This document shows positions 1-18,266 of a stretch of DNA of 64,000 nucleotides, piece after piece. Source of the DNA: Ptychodera flava. Lineage: Eukaryota; Hemichordata; Enteropneusta; Ptychoderidae. Both the position numbers and the translations under genes were made by a program. The stretch spans positions 17,807,166 through 17,871,165 of the forward strand of contig NC_091931.1 in assembly GCF_041260155.1 (NCBI RefSeq), given 5' to 3'. Position 1 is the stretch's first letter. Each line of letters opens with the position of its first letter. The notes beneath the pieces were generated by a model. That model searched no databases. It was given only the letters and a program-made list of their open reading frames with translations, and was not told the origin of the DNA.

Positions 1-2529
1 TTCAATATTGTTGCGAAGTATGCCAACATCATACGGAGATTTTATAATGATGTACCACGTATAGTCTTATCATTCAAGATTTTTCTTACCTGCAATAACG
101 TCAATAATGAACGAAAGGGGCATATTTTTATATGTAACGTAAGATAGTTTGATTTCAATTATCTGTGGTTGTGTTTGAAAAGGTGAATGGTTTCTTTCTA
201 CCTTTGAATAAGGACAGTGACGATTTTTGAATTGTGCACTGCCTTGTGTTACGATTACCTTGCTCGTTGACCCAAGTTGACCCGTATTAAATATTAACAC
301 GACACGTTAACACTGTTGTTTACATGTACTTAGAGGTTCAATCATCCCCTTCATGATTTAAGAATACCAAGGAGTAGTAAATTGTTCACAAATACCGCAC
401 AAAAAGAGGACAATAATTGCTAAAAAGATATGATATGGGTTTTTTACTCCCCTCATGATTGTACAATTTTTAGTTATTATCATAATTTATTTTTATACAT
501 TTATGCAAACCATCAAAAGAGCAAACATAGCTTCATAACAAATACTAGTCAGTAGTGGAGTCAATAATTAGATAGAAAAAATCGTCACTAATTAGCTCAG
601 TTATTGAACTACTGTTTTAAAGGACCGGGATTTATTCAAGTATACGCCAGAAAATGAAACCAACGGTGGGGCAATTAGCTGTTTACAGGGAAAATAACTC
701 ATTCGATAATATTTCGTTGTTCTTGTTCAAGAAAACAAGTACATTGCCTTGTTCTCTTTTGAGAATGTTTAAATATTTGTAAAGTTTAAACACAAAACAT
801 ATGATATGCAATGTTGTTGACGACAAGGGATTAATAACTTCGACTGAAATTCGTTTGCTCAGAGTCACACTAAACATTACACACATTAATTGGCAGGTTG
901 AACGCTGGCTATTTCAATATGAATTTTTTGTTCAAAATAGAAACTGTAAATAATTGCTAGCACATTAAAGACTAAAAATAAGGAAGTTTTAGCAATTGGG
1001 TCTGGGAATCTTGAAGAGCGAAGTATTTGACTTTAAAAGCAAGTTGTAATATTCATTTCAGCTGTCATGAATGTTATTGGTGACTCAAGTACAGTGAAAA
1101 ACATTTAACATAGTATTTAACAAATACATTTACCAGTGTGTTTCCTTAAGTACACATCTTATCACTGCTGTCAAGGCTATATATTAAGGTGAGATATAGA
1201 AAAGAAATTTCACTTTTCAAACAGAATTATCATATCATACGTTGCACTGCTGACTTCATTAAAATACACCTCAGAATTCTCCGAAATGAAACCAATAAAA
1301 GGCATTGACACTAACGATATATACAGGATCAATAAACGCCGAGAAAGTGGAGTAAAACAATTTTGACGAGGTAATACTCGTTCCTGGTCTATAACATGGC
1401 CGACTGGTCAATTTCCTGACATATACACGGCTGTTTCGTTTCCATATATACTTGTAGTTGGCTGATATGCACTTCAGAGTTATCAATTTTAGAATTTTAC
1501 GAACATTAGGAGTGAGGTTTTCAGGTGTATAAATTCATTCCAATGCTAGTAGACAAAGTATCTGGTGATGATGTATGTGAGTTTGTGCTCCTGCAAATGA
1601 TCGAAAATTTCTCTGTTATTGTTCTGGCATCATTTTCGTTGTGATTTTATCCAATTCTGTGTGTAACTTCAATATCACTTTCTTTTAATGCATGGGCTGA
1701 TCTTTTAAATAATTTTCACAATAATCGCGTCTGTGTTCTCTCTTTCATCCATGCTCTCCAGTATTCAATGTATTTCTATGTTCCCTCATCTGTTGTACTA
1801 GTTGAAACTTTATGTTGATTTCTAAAGTTCCCATAAATGTTACTTTTCAGATAATCAGTTGCTTTCTTTAGAAGTTCCTGATTTTATGCTAAAGCTTAGA
1901 AATGCGAGTGAGCAAATTCCCAAAGAGACCATTGAAATAATCCAACGACGAATCGATTGTGTTTTCACTTTGTTTCATTTGGGAAATGGTAGCCAGGAGT
2001 GCAGGTATATCCATTACTTGTGAACTGATTTCTTTACTGTGGTCTTCAATCGATCGTTATATGTCAACTTGACATATTGATGTTGAAGAGTGCATTATTG
2101 CAAGTTGAACTTTTGCTTTCTTTGGCATCGTGATGAATTTGATTATGCGACAGGCAATTTCACTGCAGCAGCAACAACTGGACAATAGAGTTTAATGTTA
2201 TGACGTAGTTTATGCATGATCAGCTTCAATTTCAACTGAGTGTTGTGTGACCTGAGGGAAAAACGTCAACTCACAGTTACCGAACAACCCGATAACTTTT
2301 GTTGGAGAAGCCACTTCAGTTCCTCACTTCAGTAATTTACATAGCATATCATAGCAACATATTGTATTACCAGTGACCTGCGCTGCGATAAAAAAAAATT
2401 CCCAAGTTGAGCTGATGTAACAACGCCTCTCTATCGGGAACAGCGTCCTCTTGTATACTTCGAAATTATTCTTAAAAGAGAAAAGATCAATTTTTGGTTG
2501 TATTATTATCGAAAGATTACTATACTTGG
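1..2529. other. AT-rich spacer without a recognisable gene
   Basis: No reading frame here exceeds about 76 codons, and none shows family motifs or coding-like codon use. The stretch includes one copy of a dispersed repeat (about 740-1040) that recurs four more times in the window. I see no promoter, RNA gene or exon that I can support. Confidence 0.6.
740..1040. repeat. Dispersed repeat family A, copy 1
   Basis: This block shares long runs with 12060-12366, including the motifs CATATGATATGCAATGTT, GCTGGCTATTTCAATATGA and GGGTCTGGGAATCT in the same order and spacing. Weaker copies lie near 54.74, 55.57 and 63.30 kb. No terminal inverted repeats or coding capacity are visible, so the class is unknown; a SINE or an internal piece of a larger element are both possible. 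Confidence 0.6.
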
Positions 2530-3296
2530 AAATTAGACACTATAGCGGACGCTAGACGCGTCTTTACGCGTTCAAAATGTATATGTCGGTGTTCAAATTT
2601 GAACGGCTAGTGTTCATATTGTTAACACTAGTGTTCATAATTTTAACAATGATGTTCTAAACCTGAACACTATGTGTTAACAATCATCTCCTTCAAGTGT
2701 TCAAAAACTCAGCATCACAGAAATTTTACAATACTGTGAAACAATTAACAGTCTTTTGTGTTTTTTACTTTACAATGGCTATATTAAATTTACTATTGCT
2801 TCACTGTCCGTAAACGTACACGGATTTTGGTGTAACGAATTTCACACTAAGTGAAAAATATTTCCGGCCTACAATTGCTGAAAGCATGTTTTTTCTAAAA
2901 AAGAAAGTATATACAATAATTTTACACGTTTATTACGGGTTGAAAGTTTAAATTTTGAAAAGAAAATCAGAAAACCACCATGACCGTTTTAATTTTAACA
3001 TCGGCGTGCAAGAGGTGTTCTACTTCTTAACACTTGGTGTTCAAGTTTGGTGTCTTTTCCTATCCCATGATGCATCAAAACGGAAGTAGCGACATTTTTC
3101 TTGTAAGCGCACCCTGAAGTCGTGATCGTGCGGAAGCAAGACCAGAAAGGGTAAGTTTCCTCTCCAAAATAGTAAAAGGTATTAGATTTTTGAAGCATCT
3201 ATACTATCGTCCTTTGAAATTAATTGTATTGTACCTTGAAATAGCTTAATTACGTATAGAAACATTTTTTCTTTCAGTGGCTGCTATACCAACAGC

Positions 3297-3444
3297 TAGC
3301 TGTGACTACGCAGTGGTACTTTTGGCCATAGCCTATCGATCGATCTCACTCGGGTCAAGGGTCATCGCAACACAACTGTAGCGATAACCCTTGACCTGAG
3401 CGCGATCGATACGCCTGCATAGTACCGCTGCGTAATCACAGCTA
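3297..3444. repeat. Foldback (palindromic) MITE-like repeat
   Basis: The left arm begins TAGCTGTGACTACGCAG and the right arm is its reverse complement with few mismatches. GGTACT, a GATCGAT core and GGGTCAAGGGT words match across the whole 148 bp, leaving a very short loop near 3375. The sequence would fold into one long hairpin. It has no coding capacity and sits inside the GTTCAA-bounded segment, so it is probably a later insertion. Confidence 0.8.
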
Positions 3445-4257
3445 ACACATGTCTTTTAGTAAACACAATCGCATGTAAAACATCAGTTAAACATCGTAGA
3501 GTATACAATGTATTGTTTCAGCATATGAGAGTTTGGCTTTTTTATTTTAATTAGTTGATGACAAGAAGCAGCAAATATTTTGTAACAGTATTGAAGAGAG
3601 GCACTGTATATGAAAGTCTCCCTTTTTTCTTAACCTAATCAGCCCTTGTCTTTCATTTAAAGTTTCATCTCGCCATATTACCTATTGCTGCATTTTTTCA
3701 GGATGTAAAAAGTTGGATTTAACTGAAAATCGAAGAGTTGTTGTAGAAGCTGGTGGTACAGATAACGAAGAAGATGAGTGTACAGGTAGCTGTCTGGAAA
3801 CAAGCTTGAGAACCTCAGTTCATCTCTAATGTAGATTTAAACTTCCAAGGGTCAGTAACTGAATTTTGATAAATTTCTGTATTTTGTTCTGAATTAATCT
3901 AAGCATTGGTAGCATGCTATGATCGGAGAATAAACTTTCACAGACGTGTAGTCTCCCTTATTTAAATTAAAGCTGAAAGCGACAGACCATTCAGAGTAAA
4001 AATGTCCACTCTGAATTACTGATTTTTCTGAAATTTTCACTCTGAATTTTCTGTCACTTTCTGCTTCAATTTTTCATCCTCCCTTGCATCTGATGAAGGA
4101 GACTTCACGTCTTTGAAAGCTTATGCCCTTGTAACATTTAGTTGATCATAGCCTGCTACTAAACCGTAGATTATTTTGTATTGTAGCTCAACACGTCTCT
4201 TGTACTTAGCAACTGGTTTTTAGCTTTGCTGTCAGCTAAATAGGTGGATGTGTTGCA

Positions 4258-4860
4258 TTGTCCTCAAATTTGTACATCCAAAGGTTTTTCTTCAAAACAG
4301 CCTGTACGAATCCTTTAATATTTGAATTACAGGTCCCAAGGGATTACCCTAATCAGATATGTTCAAATTATGATGAAATATGCAAATTTATATTTTTGAG
4401 GCTAATTTTGCTATTTTTTGGCAAAAAATTTCTTCTCTTTTACTGACGTCTTCAATATTTGGTAAACATGTCCCTAAAAATGACCTAAGTCAAATTTGTG
4501 CTAGTTGTGATGAAATATTCACATTTTTATATTTCATGGCAATTTTTGTCATTTTTGGTCAAAAAATCTTTAAAAAATCTTTTTCAAAACTGCTAATCGA
4601 ACAGCTTTGATATTTAGGACATAGATCTCTACTGATAGTCTTTTTCAGATTGTTCAAATTATGTAGAAATTTGCAACTTTGTATTTTTAGGACATTAAAG
4701 ACATTTCAGACATTTTTAAGACATTGGGGATTACCAGAATGTGATATATTCAAGTTATGATGAAATGTACATTTTTTTCATTTCAAGGGTGATTTTTACC
4801 ATTTTTGGTAAAAAAAATTTGTATACAAATTAATTGCAGGGTACACCAGAATTTGAAAGG
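4258..4860. repeat. Degenerate tandem repeat, about 150-165 bp period
   Basis: The phrase TTCAAATTATGATGAAAT followed by ATTTTTATATTT and TGCCATTTTTGG-type words returns about four times (near 4350, 4500, 4650 and 4755) with strong drift between units. The array lies within the GTTCAA-bounded segment. The short overlapping plus-strand frames here (62 and 76 codons) come from the AT-rich repeat and show no protein family. Confidence 0.55.
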
Positions 4861-5903
4861 TCTTTACGAATATGTTTTAAATTTCTGAGAAGTATATTTT
4901 TGAAATGTCACCCATTTATTTCAGGGTTTATTTAAAGATATTACAAACAAACAAACCTTTTTGTTCATGAAGGACTTTGTTGGACAAGGAAATAGGTTTT
5001 ACCCTGCCAAGGACCCACTTTCCTCACTTTCTGCATGTTGTGCCTTACTGTGACACTTTGACAACTTGACATGTTGTGTTTACTTTAGTGTGGACAACTA
5101 TATACCATGTGCATCAGAGAAGCCTTGACTAACTTCTTTTTTCTTCAAAATTTACAATTGTCTATACAAGAGGAAATGTCTTTAAGAAACCATCTTACAA
5201 AAATGGAGTATGCATTTCATACGTCTTTTCAACACAATAAGTATGCCAAATTTTGAGCTTTTTCAGATGATTTTTGTATCTTTTAAACAAGTATGAACAT
5301 AAAACGTAATCCACAATATGGTGATTTTTATTGCTTATGTTTTTGATAGGAAGGTGTTAACACTGTTGGTTTTTTCCTCTGACAAACTTTACATACAAAG
5401 TTGCAATGTTTATTTGCCCATTTTACAGTAAATTATTGTATTTTACTCTAGAAATGTTTCGTGTATTTTTAGAATAAAATAATTTTACTGGATATCAATG
5501 GTCTGTAATGTTATTTCAAGGCTTGAACACCCCGTGAACGCCCAAAATTAAAGGTGTTCAACAAGCGCGCATCATGTGTTCTAGCCTTTAACACAATTAT
5601 CGTTGAACGGCGTCCATGCGTTCAAAAAGTGTTACAGCCCTTTGAACGCGTAAAAGCGTTCAATTTTTTGAACACATTTCCTGTGCAACGTGTGTTCAGA
5701 TATGGAACACCATGGTGTTCAATATAATGTCTGATGAACACGTAGCGTTCAAAATCTGCACACGTGTGTTCAAAAATTGAACGTTGGTTGAACACGTAGT
5801 GTTAAATTTCTGAACGTCTAGACGCGTTCAAAAAGTGTTACAAAAAGGCGTTTAATTGGTGTTCTATCCTTGAACACTTAACTTTACAGTAGATAGTGTT
5901 TTA

Positions 5904-8900
5904 CTGAGCTGTTTTACAAAAAGGACCATTTCACTCATGAAATCATAAACGTTCACTCGCTGTCCAGTAATATACCATCAGCTTCAGCTTATGATGTGTA
6001 CATTTCAAGCTGCTGAGATACGGTGGAGTTTGTAATTCATATTATGGATTTCGAATATTAAAGACACAGCTTATAAGCATAAAAGCTAGTGGGATAAATT
6101 CTCAAAAAGTAGATAAATTATCATTTAAAAAGTTCTACCGTACCTGTCGATACGTAGATGTGATATCAAAACTTATCTGTTACTCAAATGATGAGTTACA
6201 TCATCCCTGGTTTGACACATGGTTAGTTCGTGTTGCAGAATTATGCCAAATTTGCCAGGTTTGGTCGATCTTGACGAGTGCAGCGTGCTGGCAGACACCT
6301 TGTATCATCGTTTGGCTGTGGTTCAAGATGATCCTATTTTTATTTTCATTTTCTATAGTTTGTTGTACCTGGGAACGTGCACGTATACCTTGAATGATAT
6401 TGAATATTTGGCCTGTTTTGACGTCATATTTTTTATCTTTGCCTCTTGCCATCATAGTTGCATCTTTAAACAACCAAGCTCTCCATCGAAAACATTGCTT
6501 CACTATTGAAATCAATAAATTTAAAGTCGCGTGGTTCTTTTGTTCCGTGAACACTGTCATTTCTAAAAATGAATGCCTGCTGCAAGTATACAGTGGGCGT
6601 TTGAAATTTCGGAAAAAATTGCGCAAGACACATGCTTAGTCAATGTGAAATGTATCCTTTTACGTGAGTCACACACTGAATAACAACATAAAGGGCTGGG
6701 TCAAGTTTTTTAACCACCTTTCAACAATCGTGGTTTCAATGTAGCATCCCATCAGTTGCATGATGCGACATTTTAGTACTTCCTACGAAGAGTAAATTAT
6801 ATCAATTGTTAACGACTGTGTCAACATTTATACTGGGCTTTAATATGCTGATTTTTTTTTATTCTGTAATTGCCCCTGGTTTTCGATTTCACCATAAATA
6901 TCGGAAATGAAGAACTCCTACAGCAGTAAAAACAATTAGTATTGTTGAGTATTTTATAAATATTGACATAATCATGTTTACTATAATAGTTATGCATTTT
7001 CGAGGACACAATCATAAATACTGGGTAAAACAGTACTAACAATTCACTTTCCAGTGCATTACAAATATCAGCAAAGCTTTGTTTTGCTACCTACATTCAC
7101 TTGCAAGTAAAACTTTGCATTTTCACTTCGAATCGTTTTCATGTAGATGTATACTTTAGATGCTTCCTATTATAAAATCAGATATGGCAATGTACAGTAG
7201 GGGTAGTAAAATAACCCATGACAAAGGCTTTAGGCACCTGCAGTCCTTGTGTGGTGGAGAAGCAAAGAAAAAGACTGCCGGCATTTCAATATATCAAGAT
7301 GTTCTGCGATATCAACTGAAATATATCTTACGATTCATCTCTGTACTCGACGTACTTTTAATCGTGTTTGAAAATTAATTCTCACTGATATTCCCATTAG
7401 TGTTTTCTTTTATGTATATGTCCTAAGATAAGTATGTGCACCTGTTTAATTCTAGTTAGATATCAATTGTTCTGGTGTCCAGCTGTACAAAGCGAACTTA
7501 TAACCGATGCCAGGTGTTCGTTTTATATAAACTTGCAATTGAACTTGTGACGTGCCGCACCTCAGCAAACGCCTGCCAGGAATCTATCATTTCCACTTTG
7601 CTGGCAAGACAAGTCTTTATATACACGCCAAGGCAAGATGTCGATAAAATAATCCTTTTAGATCCATTATGAAATTGATAGCATTTTTATCCATGCTGTG
7701 GTGAAATGACTGCATAGAAAGAAACATGCAGAGAACCACCTCTTTTTTGAAGAATATTTTGTACATTTAAACAAGGCTTTTTGACTGGATTGATATTTGC
7801 GAATAACGAGGCCACCCTTTTTGTTTTCATATTTCGCATAACCCCCCTCCGAGAAAGGATTGGTTGCTGGTCCACCCCGTCCATACAAGTGAATGCTCCC
7901 TAAAACACTTTTTGTCATTTTTTTACAAAACTTGTCGGTCAAAAGGAGATGACACAGTTTATGTTGCTGGAAAGGTGTGATTTTGGGAAAATGAGAGTAA
8001 AATTTAATAATAAAATGTGAAAGAAAAGACTCGTGACGTTTCTGCAATTGGGGGGTCAAAGATGTAATAATTAATATTTAGGAGATGTTGGTTCAAGTTT
8101 TTAAAGCTCGACAGTGAGAAGCACTTGATTAATTTTATTCTATACTCTTTTATCCTGACAAGCACTTCAGCGATCGAGAAAACTGTACAGTTGTATCTGG
8201 CAAAATATTCAGGCATGAACAATCAGAACTGGTTGTCAAGGATCTTAACACGAAATATCAAGCCGTTTGTTTGGATTATTGGACAGAAGTCCACAAAAAT
8301 AATCGTTGCATTCTTTATGTCATCATTACTTATACTCTTTAAAGTTTGCGCAATTCTCAATAAAGATCTGTTTTGTCAGAAGTTTAAAACAGGGCAATGC
8401 CGCACTTACAGCTATCGGAGTATGGGTGTGCATTCAGCTATACCTGCATCGATAAACTCGAAGTATCGTTCTGATGGAATTTTGAAGAGGCTGTGAGCGT
8501 ATTGGTGATGGGTACTTACACAAAAGAACGCCAAATTAAGTACGCAATTTGTCGTTTAAAACCCTCTCTACGGGACCATACTTCTGTGAACAGCATTTCA
8601 TAAGAAACAGTATCATATTTTAGTAGCTAACACTAAGCTGTGATACAAGTTCTACGTCTTTGACTTAAGCTACCTATTTAAAGCTGTATAGAATACAAAT
8701 GCTTCCTCATTGGCAGTCTGAAAAACCAGAATAGCACAAAAACGCTATCTTGGCCGTACTATAAAAGATCTAAAAAATAGTCTTGGTTCGTCTTTAGGGC
8801 TTGTAAATCGAAACACCAAGCGGGAGGTTATGTGCAAGGATTTTGGTAAAGTTTTGTGAAACAAAATAACATACATCACTTAAAAAACACAACAATATAA

Positions 8901-9070
8901 ATTTGATCACAACTGTTATTACAGATCATACTGGATTTAAAATAGCCAGCAAATCTATCGTACCAATTTACGATACGAAGCAGACATACCAAACCATAAG
9001 ATTACAGTTAAAAGTATTTGCATTGTGCTCCTACAAGATGAGTTACCATTTCATTATTTTCCCTCCCTTC
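5904..9070. other. Spacer with only unsupported reading frames
   Basis: Frames of up to 141 codons occur (6201-6626 minus, 8125-8496 plus). They overlap open frames on the opposite strand, lack motifs and have low-complexity AT-rich codons. None is flanked by convincing splice sites or poly(A) signals in the right place. I assign no gene. Confidence 0.5.
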
Positions 9071-9074
9071 AAAA

Positions 9075-9590
9075 ACACCGTCTACTTACGAAGGCAATGA
9101 TAGCTCAGAAGGAGATGATCAACATGGAGTAAGAGAAGGCAACAATTATGCTGTGCTTACGTATAGCATAATATCGGTGAATGTTTTTGTCCTGATTCTT
9201 GGGTTTGTCGGCAACTGTACATTCATGTATGTAACTTTGAAAGTGCCATCGATGATATCTGACGAACCTCATCGATCTGACGAATCTCTTTGTTGCCGAC
9301 ATTCTCTGTCTCGTGTTGGGCAACTCGACCGAGATCGTCGCTTATATCCATTACATTAACATTAAGGTCAGCTATAATATCACTAACCTCATGTACGGCA
9401 TCAGTGCCATTCCGCAGATTACTGCACTCTTCACCATGACTCTCGTCAGTAATGATAGATACATGGGAATATGCCACCCGCTCCGAGCCAGATACGTTCA
9501 TATATATATATACATACATATATGGCATTGTGGTTGATGCTGGACACCTTCCCTGTGGCTGTTTATATGCCATAGTTTACGTGGTCACTG
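9075..9590 (+). pseudogene. Rhodopsin-family GPCR fragment (TM1-TM4 region), broken
   Basis: The frame up to about 9270 reads an acidic N-terminal stretch with an NDSS glycosylation site, then a TM1-like segment containing FVLILGFVGNC, with the conserved GN pair. The reading then continues one frame over as TM2-like NLFVADILCLVLGNSTEI, followed by a TM3 end with ALFTMTLVSNDRYMGICHP, where NDRY stands at the DRY position. After RARYVH the frame enters a TA/TACA microsatellite, and a TM4-like WLMLDTFPVAVYMP appears in another frame before a stop. At least two frame changes and loss of the usual TM3 cysteine point to a dead copy of a peptide-receptor-like class A GPCR. A short intron or an assembly error at the first break cannot be excluded. 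Confidence 0.6.
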
Positions 9591-9950
9591 GGAACTAAAG
9601 AATCACTCTAACCATTGTATTTTCATGAAAATTTTAAACATGATTAGACTGCAAATAAGCCATGCTGTTGTTCTGAATTCATCATCACAAAGACACAAAT
9701 ATAGAGTAAGCAAAGTTACATAACCAATATTGTTCTCAAAATATAATCTTGCAATAATTTAGAGACACATTAACTGTCAGTCTGAGACAAGTAGTTTCTG
9801 AGAAGCTTAAAGTAAAGATGGTAAAAATTGTCGCAAAAACTATAATTTAACTATTTTTATAATGATTTGAACAAATTGGGACTAAAATAATGTTTTTACT
9901 GCATACCACGATGGCCATCACCATGTCAAACCACAGACGACTGTGTTGAC

Positions 9951-10083
9951 TAGACTGGAAGGTTCACCGCTCGAGGGCGCTCTCTACGCTCCCCCTCTTA
10001 CAAGGATGGGAACGTTTGAAATCAATTTATCTTTTTCAAAAAGAAGGATGGTAGTGTCCTCAAGCGACGGATCTTTCAGTCTG
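9951..10083. repeat. Small foldback element, GACTGGAAG family, copy 1
   Basis: The left end TAGACTGGAAGGTTCACC and right end CGGATCTTTCAGTCTG are inverted repeats enclosing GAGGGCGCTCTCTACGC. The same termini and the same core recur at 52849-52986. Length is about 130 bp, with no coding potential. Confidence 0.7.
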
Positions 10084-10915
10084 TGTGTGTACCCGCATAT
10101 CCTATTGCAAACCTACGAAAGTATGATTTCAGATCAGAATATTCTGGACAAAAGACGACAAAAATTGCCCTATACCACAGTATTGGTGACATCAGAGAGA
10201 CTAGCACAAAAACTTACATTATTCCCTAGGTCCAGTACATCAAATATCTAGGCCAACAAATATCTAGGCTATCTGACGAGCAGTATTTGAGATTTCTTAC
10301 CATTTTCACATTTTAATCTCATTTGCGTATCTTCTACTCAGACATAAAAATAAGAAAAGCTCCATCCCGAATATCCCTACACACATTCATACCAATCTAC
10401 ACATACAGATTCAAAGTCAAAACATACAGATATATGGACAGCCAGACACGCTCTTTGATCGAAGAAGCTCCTGGTGTTACATGTACATAAGATAAATTGG
10501 AGCCAAACATTTACTTTCCAAAGAATATTGTCATGTGTTTGTATTTAAACACACCGAATGCTCAAACCAAAACTATGTGAACGTGATGTGACATTTATTA
10601 CAAAAGGCACTGGTAGTTTACTTCAGTGTATAAACTTTTTTTCTGACAAATGTAACATAGCTGCATGTATTTCTACTTCATGCTATTATACAGCTTTTCT
10701 TCAGACTGGAGATTCCTGGTACCAGGGATCATGCAGACAACATTTGGAAGTCAAACAGATTCTCTCTGACACTGGTCATTCTGTCATTTCATCAGGAAAT
10801 ACAAATGGTATTTGATTTTCAAAAAGGAGGCTTTAATTTCCAATACAATTAGCACTGGAGGAAAACAATTGGTGAGAACTTTAATAAATCAAACGAAGAA
10901 ACGATATTTTCAGTA

Positions 10916-11259
10916 TTAAGGTGGAAAGTGCCTCGGGGACAGACATTCACAAACTTTAACAATTCTTTTCTGAACTACCACTTCTGGGGCTCATTTTAAA
11001 GCTCTTGGAGTACGAAACATTTTCACCATCTTAGTTTTTCGGAAATGGAAAATTGTCTTTTTCCCCACTGAGTTAACACAGAGTGGCGGCCATTTTGAAT
11101 TTCAAATATCGGTAAATGTCAGGTAATTTGTTTCACAGGTACCAAACTTGCAAAGTGACCCACGATTTTTAGTCTTGATTTGGTAAAAGAATGGTTGAAA
11201 GTTTCACTGAGGAAAGTTTGAGCAAAAATCTTTCATTTTTGTGGCGTTTACTACCTTAA
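10916..11259. repeat. TTAAGGT-ended MITE family B, copy 1
   Basis: Termini are TTAAGGTGGAAAGTGCCTC and the inverted GCGTTTACTACCTTAA. The interior includes GCCTCGGGGACAGACAT, GAGTTAACACAGAG and GGCGGCCATTTTGAATTTC. Related copies in the opposite sense lie at 56871-57235 and 62225-62670. The arrangement of terminal repeats around a non-coding body of about 345 bp fits a MITE. Confidence 0.7.
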
Positions 11260-11435
11260 GAGAACCAGTAGTTGAAGGCTGACATGAAAAAGATGTCGAA
11301 ACCTGTCAATGTAACTCACATAAGCACCGTGCAATGCCATTGAAAAATGAATATAGAGTGGGGGAAGAAAGATATGAGAGTTTGTACTTGCTTATCAATA
11401 TCTTATTTGCTGTACAAAAAGCACAACATCTTAAT

Positions 11436-11441
11436 TTTATT
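11436..11441 (-). terminator. Poly(A) signal of YIPF5
   Basis: AATAAA on the minus strand, about 265 bases past the YIPF5 stop codon. It is the nearest canonical signal I see downstream of that gene. Confidence 0.5.
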
Positions 11442-11706
11442 TTAAAAATAAGACAAATTAGGATACTTTGATCTGCCTTAACTGTGTGTTGACAATCTCC
11501 CATCATCTTTTTTGTCATAGTTTAGTATGGTGCAAGAATATTACAGGGACAAAACAAAATACTATCGTTGTGCGATTTGCTATTGTTGCAGTATTCCATG
11601 TACATGTATGCCCCTCAGATCACAATCTCTTGGTGAATTTTTCGCCGTTTGTGAAGGGGCATGCAAGGGGTGACAAACATTGAAATGGGGGGTAGGGGTG
11701 GCAGAG

Positions 11707-16926
<5,220 letters not shown>

Positions 16927-17520
16927 GATAACAGTTCTGTGAAAAACGACAACACATAAACACTGCTGTGATATTGCAAATGAGCTTTTACCTGTAAGTG
17001 TAACATCAGTGCCTTTTTTATCTGTAATTACATGTACCTCCTGCATGGTGAACACAACTTACATGTAAATCTAGAAACTTTATTATTATTCATGTAGCTC
17101 TGTCTCATGACACATTTTCAATGTATTACAAATATTATTTTAACTTCCGATGTTCTGAGTTGTTTGTCACATTCTAGTGATTTTAAACTGGGGCAACATT
17201 CTGTTTACGTGGCTGCAGTTTGTGTGCTTTGAGAGGATGGAAATAAACAAAAATATCTTTTCAAGCTTTTGCCTGATATCCTTTGCAAGTGACATTCAGT
17301 GCTTGTGTTTGTTGTTTAAGTGCATGTATATTTTTGCCTACCCTTTCTTGTAATTTTTAAAAAAAATATCTTGCCAAATCTAACCAATCAAGCAATACAA
17401 TGTACTGGCTACTGTCAACAGAAATTTTGACAAATTTTGGGTAATTGATACTCTTCTTTTCAACAATAATCTTTTATGTGTTATTTTTAAAAGCTATATT
17501 GATTGTAGCACATTAATGTT

Positions 17521-17778
17521 AGGCCCATGACATCAAGTTCATACATGTATTTCACCATAAGGTCAAGTTGGTTATCACCAGTGAAACACAGCATCTCCCA
17601 TGTGCTTAAATTGACAAAAAATGAACATTTGAAGTACCCTGAAAACATAGATACTGTAAGCATGGACTGAAGCTGCTATGTCATACCAAGCCAAGTAGGA
17701 AAAATACTCTACATTTTTGGTCAAAACCGCTTTTTACTGACTTGGATGGGGAAGTGATACTGTCTAGCACGAAAAAGG
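17521..17778. repeat. TTAA-type MITE family C, diverged copy
   Basis: Colinear with the better copies at 24284-24558 and 37613-37887 (shared TATTTCACCATAAGGTCAAG, CGCTTTTTACTGACTTG, GGGGAAGTGATACTGTCT). The right end is AAAAAGGTTAA and the left end has drifted. Lies upstream of the first coding exon of YIPF5. Confidence 0.7.
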
Positions 17779-18266
17779 TTAAAAAACACAGCTATTCTGA
17801 TACACAGTATCACAAACACTATTTAAATGATGGTGATATGAACACCATATTTAAGTATATGTTTATGCATGATCCTTTCTACTTTCTACTTCCATCACAT
17901 TCCAAAAACATTTCTGGGAGCCGCCATTACCAGCTTCCCAGAAACACGTTCAATGTTTTTGGAACACGATCAACGTGTTTGAACAAATACCAAACCCCAT
18001 AAAAGACAAGGTTAGTGTAGTATAGTGTTTAGTTTTCTGTAGTCATAAATCGGTACGACCAAATGCAGTAAATATGTGGGATTTCACATCAAAATGCCAC
18101 GTCATGTGTGACAAGCTTATTTTGAACGCTACAAGGCCTTCAGCATTGTAGCACTACTGGTGAGCGAGGTCCCAAAAACCAAAACTCACTGACTGCCTCA
18201 CCATAGAACTACATTGGGAGGGTCCTATAGCCTTTCAAGCCATTCTGATAAAGTTATGTAACGTAA

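Larger units (their letters stand above)
2530..5903. repeat. Transposon-like segment bounded by GTTCAA motif arrays
   Basis: Both ends are packed with GTTCA/TGAAC motifs: about 2570-2710 on the left, for example the palindrome GTTCAAATTTGAAC, and about 5520-5880 on the right, with some two dozen motifs. Both ends also carry AGACGCGT and ACGCGTTC words, and ACACTAT occurs in opposite orientation at the outer edges. Such subterminal arrays are typical of transposase-binding ends of non-autonomous DNA transposons. The roughly 3.4 kb body has no transposase-like frame; it contains a separate palindromic insertion (3297-3444) and a degenerate tandem array (4258-4860). Ends are approximate and no target-site duplication was established. 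Confidence 0.45.

Noticed and set aside
6201-6626. 141-codon minus-strand frame overlapping 96- and 81-codon plus-strand frames
   Set aside because: Open in several frames at once, no motif, no splice or poly(A) context; most likely chance in AT-rich DNA.
8125-8496. 123-codon plus-strand frame with hydrophobic stretches
   Set aside because: Hydrophobicity follows from T-rich codons; no family pattern and no supporting signals.
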